Source: Sanderia malayensis (lineage: Eukaryota; Cnidaria; Scyphozoa; Semaeostomeae; Pelagiidae). From it: a stretch of 64,000 nucleotides of DNA. Position numbers and translations under genes: made by a program. Of this stretch, positions 58,801 to 64,000 are shown piece after piece. The stretch lies in contig RQOL01000876.1 in assembly GCA_013076295.1 (NCBI GenBank), positions 5,084,001 to 5,148,000 on the forward strand, written 5' to 3'. The notes beneath the pieces were generated by a model that worked only from the letters and a program-made list of their open reading frames with translations, did no database searches and had not been told where the DNA came from. The stretch's first letter is position 1; every line of letters begins with the position of its first letter.

Positions 58801-61800
58801 GCTCTAAACTATACCAACCTTGGGCTCTAAACTATGCCAACCTTGGGCTCTAAACTATACCAACCTTGGGCTCTAAACTATACCAACCTTGGGTTCTAAA
58901 CTATACCAACCTTGGGCTCTAAGCTATACCAACCTTTGGCTTTAAACTATACCAACCTTGGGCTCTAAACTATACCAACCTTTGGCTTTAAACTATACCA
59001 ACCTTGGGTTCTAAACTATACCAACCTTGGGCTCTAAGCTATACCAACCTTTGGCTTTAAACTATACCAACCTTGGGCTCTAAGCTATACCAACCTTTGG
59101 CTTTAAACTATACCAACCTTGGGCTCTAAACTATACCAACCTTGGGCTCTAAACTATACCAACCTTTGGCTTTAAACTATACCAACCTTGGGCTCTAAAC
59201 TATACCAACCTTGGGTTCTAAACTATACCAACCTTGGGCTCTAAGCTATACCAACCTTTGGCTTTAAACTATACCAACCTTGGGCTCTAAACTATACCAA
59301 CCTTTGGCTTTAAACTATACCAACCTTGGGTTCTAAACTATACCAACCTTGGGCTCTAAGCTATACCAACCTTTGGCTTTAAACTATACCAACCTTGGGC
59401 TCTAAGCTATACCAACCTTTGGCTTTAAACTATACCAACTTTGGGCTCTAAACTATACCAACCTTGGGCTCTAAACTATACCAACCTTTGGCTTTAAACT
59501 ATACCAACCTTGGGCTCTAAACTATACCAACCTTGGGCTCTAAACTATACCAACCTTTGGCTTTAAACTATACCAACCTTGGGTTCTAAACTATATCAAC
59601 CTTGGATTCTATATTATATTAGCCTTGGGTTTTCATCTACCTTATGGTCTAAGCCATATTAACTGTGGAGTTAAAAACCTCACCAACCTTGAGTTTTGAA
59701 CTTATCAATTTTGGGTCCTAGCCTATTTTGGGTTCTAAACCATATCAACCTTGGGTCGTAATTTACCTTATAGTTTGGTACTAGCCTCGTTATTGTCCGC
59801 CATTTGGTGGTTGCACTGCATGATACTATGTTGAACAGATCAACTTGAGTCTAGTTAAATTGTTTCGTATGTTGTAGACACTTGGTTGTCACATACATGC
59901 ATACATATATTTTTATTTGTTGATGCTGGCCGGGGATAAACAACATTGTTGCCGATGTGGCCTGCTCTATTACCTACTTTTAATATTAGTTTTATACTTA
60001 GTCTATAATAAAATTAAAACTAAAATCAAATTAAATCTAAAATCAAATTAAAACTAAAATCAAATTAAGTCTAAAATCAAATTAAAATAAAAGCTAAATG
60101 AAATTGATCTGCGTAAGAAATCAAGATAGATTGATAAGATTGATAAGATAAGCATTCAATGCTCTGCGATTTTTATTCACAGTTAAAAAACACAACCTTC
60201 GCGAAGTGCAGCAAGATGTCATATCGATAGTGTCGCACGCCGCCGAAGAGAGGCTACGGAACATACTCGAACGAATGGCTGTATTAAGTTTACATCGAGT
60301 CGAGGCTCACAAGGTAAGTCACCTCTTATTTAAGGGCTCAGGGTACTGTACTGCGTCGAAAAAGATTTCCGTACGAATGACATTTGTTCGTAAGGCAACT
60401 GAATTTTGTTTACGTGTTTACGTCATAAGTGAAGTATTACATGGACGCTAGCTTTGTGAGTTATCTGGTGCTAATGTGAGTTTGTGTTTGCAGAACCATC
60501 CAGAATTCGAAGTAGTGTCTGATGTCAAATCTCAGCTGAAGGTTTTCGAACAGATAGACGAAGTCGAACGCAAACACAGGGAAGCAAGAGAAAGGGAAAT
60601 GCTCATGAGAGTGGCTAAGGTTGCGAGGCTAATCTGTTTGTTTTATTATCTCTTCAATGAGAGACTGGCTGTGTCGATGTTGGACTGCGTTTCTATGTTG
60701 TTCCACTACAACTGTAGCTTAATTCTTTGCATTTAATTTATTTTAGAGCCGATCGAGAACAGAAGATCCTGAACAGGCAAGATTAAAAGAAAAAGCAAAA
60801 CAGGTAACATTATCATTGCTATTTATACTTTTAATGTAATTTTTGAAACATCTTCTTTTGCCTCTGGTAACCTTATGTTTTGCATCTGCTAGATTTGATG
60901 CCTCGCAGCTTTCTCAGGTTGATGCCACGGACGGGCATTAAGTTGAAGGTTGCGATATGTTGTTTGGACTGCCTGTTTCAAATATTTGTATGTCTTGCTG
61001 TTTTTTTTAGTTACAACTTGAAGAGGAGGAGTTATTACGGAAGCGAGCTGCTAATAAGACCGCATTAGAAGCAATAGGACCACGCAAAAAACGAAAACTA
61101 GACGAAGCTTTAGCATCATTAAGCACGACACAGGTAAGAAGAATTATTTATGTATTTCTTCATCGGTTTACTGTAAATCCTCGAATAAACCACCACTTCC
61201 GAATAACCCCTCTCTTCGAATAATCACCCATCCTGATAATCATTTGCAAGGATATTGAGCCCAAGTTTCCAGACATTGAAGTTGTTTAGTTTAATAACAG
61301 CAAGTTTAAACCAATAACTTTATTGATTGGCTGCGTCGTATAGCTTTTATTTTGCTTAATATTGAACAATAATCAGGCTAAAATTTTGTTTTTGCAAATA
61401 AGCCTCCGGGGGCTTATTCGAGGATTTATGGTATTTATTGGTTATACTATGTTTTGGCTTCATTTGGTGTTTGCCTCGTTTGAACAAAATATGTCCAACA
61501 AAGAAGTAACTATTAGATGGATAATTTTTTTTTTGCTAACTTGGCATTTATTGTTTTCTTTCTATTTTCTTTATTTTTTACTTATTTTATTTAGTTCATG
61601 TGTTTATTTATTATTTTGTTCATATTTTATTTGTCTGTTTTTATTTTTCAGAATCAAGACCACCATGGAGGCTCTACCGATAGTTCATCGAGTTCTCAAA
61701 TCCAGGTAAATAGAAATTTTACTAACAAGCATATCCACTGCATGTCATCAATAATGAGATTGCCTTGAATGGATACGATGATGTAGCCTCCTGAATGATA

Positions 61801-62006
61801 CAATATCCCATTTTTATATACTATAAAGTAGCTAATCTATCCGCGGGATGGTTTCGTTATAATCACATTGACAAACAATGCGTTCTCTATTTTAGCCCGT
61901 GCGACTTCGAACGCGACGTTTGACTTTAAAAGACTTACAATTCGTCATGGAGCAAGGCAAAGATTTGTCTAAATCACTGATTCTATTCAAGTCATTTCTC
62001 AGGTGA
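52877..62006 (+). CDS. TAF4: TAF4, TFIID subunit
   Basis: Exons 52877-54049, 54378-54467, 55244-55767, 56331-56382, 57013-57130, 60183-60313, 60494-60619, 60747-60803, 61011-61133, 61652-61705, 61896-62006; 852 aa in frame. The N-terminal third is low-complexity Ser/Thr/Asn/Gln. The TAFH (NHR1) domain is about residues 350-430 (MKESVKKLKEFFQNLISLA then MNEEEFVEKLQRTLKS). After a Gln/Ala linker, the conserved C-terminal TAF4 domain holds the histone fold that pairs with TAF12 (LREVQQDVISIVSHAAEERL), a charged helix (VFEQIDEVERKHREARERE) and the closing RRLTLKDLQFVMEQGKDLSK. TAF4 is a scaffold of TFIID in the nucleus. The N-terminus is shorter than human TAF4. Intron 5 holds a 2.4-kb satellite between the TAFH and histone-fold halves. 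The start is the first ATG, giving MESSFFDDLL. Confidence 0.95.
55821..55892 (+). repeat. 18-bp tandem repeat, four units
   Basis: Units of the type TAGTCAAGCTTTTATTTG in the TAF4 intron after exon 3, nearly perfect. Confidence 0.85.
57196..59612 (+). repeat. 23-bp minisatellite, about 105 copies, in TAF4 intron 5
   Basis: Each unit contains CTAAACTATACCAACCTT joined by one of four linkers (GGGCT, GGGTT, AGGCTA, TGGCTT types). The linkers follow higher-order patterns: two rare variants, CTATGCC at 57870 and TACCAGCC at 57736, recur exactly 966 bp later (58836 and 58702), which is 42 units. Degenerate units continue to about 59760. It lies wholly in the intron 57131-60182, so TAF4 splicing must step over it. 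Confidence 0.95.
60009..60095 (+). repeat. 17-bp A-rich tandem repeat
   Basis: About five units of the AAAATCAAATTAAAACT type at the 3' end of TAF4 intron 5, about 90 bp before the exon 6 acceptor. Confidence 0.8.
61169..61433. mobile_element. MITE with TAC(T/C)(G/A)TAAATCCTCGAATAA ends
   Basis: 265 bp in the TAF4 intron between exons 9 and 10. The left end TACTGTAAATCCTCGAATAA is mirrored by TTATTCGAGGATTTATGGTA at the right. It belongs to the same general family as 5743-5932 and the fragment near 55145-55220. Confidence 0.7.
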
Positions 62007-63417
62007 TAAGAGACTGTATTCGCTTGATTGACAACGGCGATGTCCCGCGGTTTCTCTCGCGCATCTTTGACGATCATCCTGTTATTTCTCTCGCCGTCTC
62101 CCTCGTTAATCACGCGTGGTACCGCGACGACACAAGATGTATCAACAAATTGGGTATGCCTTTGGATGAAGCTTCGTTGAAAACGGCATTGCGGTTATTA
62201 CTGAATGATGTTTGGCTGAGCGTGAAGATTACATACTTGCAGATTGAGGTCTGGTATTTGGTTATGTGATTATTGAACGCATTTTGCATCGGAACAATGT
62301 TCCAGAATTGTTTTGTGGGAGAGCCTCCTGAGAAAGATTGTGTTCCACAGTCGCAATTGCAGAGCCTGCTTCAAAGTTGTATTCACATTGAATATGGTTT
62401 TTCTGTGTTGAGTCTGCTTGTTGACTTACCATGCTTTGTAACAACAGAATGCAAGGACATTGTTTTATGAGACAGGAAAATTGACCAATGGGACGCAAGA
62501 CACGGCATTATATTCTGCGTATGTGTACAGATTGCATTGAAGATTTGCTATTTGTTGCATTGCTTGCAAATTGGTACAGCGTTATAATGGCATGCAAGTA
62601 TTGCTTATATAGATCTACTGCTTACAGCATGGGGCTTGCAGATTTATACAACACTGTCGCTGCTTGTGGATTGCGCCGGATGTAAATATGTTTCTAGGGT
62701 TATAGAAACAATATGGCACCAGTCTATGACGCAACAATGTGTCAGCAGTATCAGGAGGCGTTCTAGTGCAGACGTTAGTATCATCACTGATGCTTGGAAC
62801 GCGTTTCAAATAGCTAACACGTGGATTCCAATCTCTTATAAACTCAACGCAAGTTTGTACAAATATGTCAATCAGTTGAGACATTAGGAACCGTAGACAT
62901 TAACTTTCTTTGTTTTTTATTTGTATTTTTTTAGGTGACTTACATTCTGTTAGAATTGATTGCCGCAGGAAATTTTATAATCTAACATTTGATTACTACT
63001 TCTACTGTTGCCACCACCACTACTGCTACTACCACGAATACATATTACTGCGACATATAATGTACCACGACAAATATTAATGTAGCCACTTGGTACTTCT
63101 TGTGCCATGATAATTATTCGACATTGAACACGTTACCAATCGAAATTATGCATAATTACTTAGTGATGCTCTGTATCTTTATTTTTGATATTTTCAAAAT
63201 TAGCAACGAAAAATTATTACTTTTCTCAGACTTCTTACCAGGAGGGAGGGGAGAATGAGGGGGGGTGTTAGGGACAAGGACAGGATGGGTCGCCTTCGGG
63301 GGAACGTGACGTGGTGACCTGGGCTCCACCTCCATCACAATGGTCAATAATGTCAATAATCTTTCATGGCCTAGTCGAATTTTATGCACGTCATATAAAT
63401 TTCGTGAATTCAGAAAA
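62007..63417. other. TAF4 3' region and upstream of next gene
   Basis: Several open frames of 60-90 codons overlap in all frames here, none with recognisable features. I read this as TAF4 3' UTR plus intergenic DNA. Confidence 0.45.
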
Positions 63418-64000
63418 ATGAGCAACAGAAGGCGCGGTGGTAGACCAGTGAGTAATCACGATGAAGATGAAGAAATATACGAAGAACTTTATAGCTACGC
63501 CTTTTCTCGTGACCCAACGGGAGAGGCTGCTGAGCTGCCTGGTCAAGAAGATCCACCATTGCAAGCTCAACAAGATGACGACGATGGTAATGATGAAGCA
63601 ACAGAGTTTGACTGGAATCCAATTGCTGGCAATGCCAATAGACAGGGCATCGATATTGGATCCGAAGGCCTTGCTAGAACAATATTAGAATTTATCCTCA
63701 GAAATAGGTAATATAATTGTTATATTATTCTTTATGGGATTCATCCACTATGGAATGAATATGGAATTGAGTGGTTGGGTTGGGTGGAGATATCATTATG
63801 ATTATTTTATCTACTGTAGTGTTCCACCTTGCATTATGATTTATTGCAGCTTGGCAGTTTTCAATGAGGATTCAAGTCTGCAACAACTTCTTAAATTGAC
63901 CGTCTATTGTTCTATTGTCTCTTCTATTGTTCCATTGTACCTATGCTATTTGGAAACTCTATCACACTTGCAATTACTTTCTATTGTTCTCAGGGGTGCA
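63418..64000 (+). CDS. Unidentified gene, first exons only (runs off the right edge)
   Basis: Exon 1 is 63418-63707, from an ATG (MSNRRRGGRP) to a GTAATA donor. Exon 2 starts at 63850 after TTATTGCAG and stays open in the joined phase to the window end. Exon 1 is very acidic (EDEEIYEELYSYAF, DDDDGNDEATEFDWNP). It ends in an amphipathic helix (ARTILEFILR) that continues into exon 2 (LAVFNEDSSLQQLLKL), followed by a hydrophobic Leu/Ile/Val/Ser-rich stretch that could be a membrane segment. If exon 2 ends earlier than the window edge, the hydrophobic part is intron. I do not recognise the family. Confidence 0.55.

Noticed and set aside
57196..59612. Possible CRISPR array
   Set aside because: Direct head-to-tail 23-bp units without unique spacers, in an animal intron. 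It is a minisatellite.
61362..61709. Hydrophobic 115-codon frame
   Set aside because: Lies across the MITE, a T-rich intron stretch and the true TAF4 exon 10 in the wrong frame.
62003..62269. 88-codon frame after TAF4
   Set aside because: Follows the TAF4 stop directly and has no recognisable feature. Most likely 3' UTR.

Overview
The window is nuclear DNA of a multicellular animal. Genes are split by GT-AG introns, AT-rich non-coding DNA is full of small DNA transposons and satellites, and two genes (DRC4/GAS8 and SSNA1) belong to cilia and microtubules. The gene set excludes bacteria, fungi and plants. The compact introns, non-vertebrate domain combinations and MITE types fit a marine invertebrate. 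I lean towards an anthozoan cnidarian (coral or anemone), but the sequence alone does not prove this.

Layout. 1-1.47 kb: the 5' end of a ZC3H3-like gene (minus) running off the left edge. 1.64-2.60 kb: intronless NGDN (neuroguidin, plus). 2.81-25.86 kb: METTL17 (minus), 17 coding exons, a mitochondrial ribosome assembly factor. One METTL17 intron (7311-23472, 16.2 kb) holds on the opposite strand a family of seven secreted cysteine-rich peptide genes. Five are insect-type (CSalpha-beta) defensin genes in a 2.146-kb tandem array (9.1-18.9 kb). The leading gene (7.4-8.2 kb) keeps the defensin leader but has a different mature domain. The trailing gene (22.3-23.0 kb) has a 29-glycine propeptide tract and eight cysteines. 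A 1.5-kb fold-back element and a MITE lie in the same intron. 26.1-27.6 kb: SSNA1 (plus), head-to-head with METTL17. 29.3-33.3 kb: a DOK/IRS-type PH-PTB adaptor (plus). 34.4-37.3 kb: a SPATA2-like PUB-domain protein (minus) with a death-fold-like N-terminus and a tyrosine-rich tail. 38.8-46.5 kb: DRC4/GAS8 (plus, 13 exons). 48.4-51.1 kb: MYLIP/IDOL, a FERM-RING ubiquitin ligase (plus). 52.9-62.0 kb: TAF4 (plus, 11 exons), with a 2.4-kb satellite of a 23-bp unit in one intron. 63.4-64.0 kb: start of an unidentified gene.

The housekeeping genes are not functionally linked beyond shared promoters: ZC3H3-like/NGDN and METTL17/SSNA1 are divergent pairs with about 170 and 210 bp between start codons. 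The main biological story is the defensin family, which has expanded, homogenised and diversified inside an intron of an essential mitochondrial gene. Exon models were built by hand from splice signals, reading phase and remembered protein families. The complete multi-exon models are in frame from start to stop.
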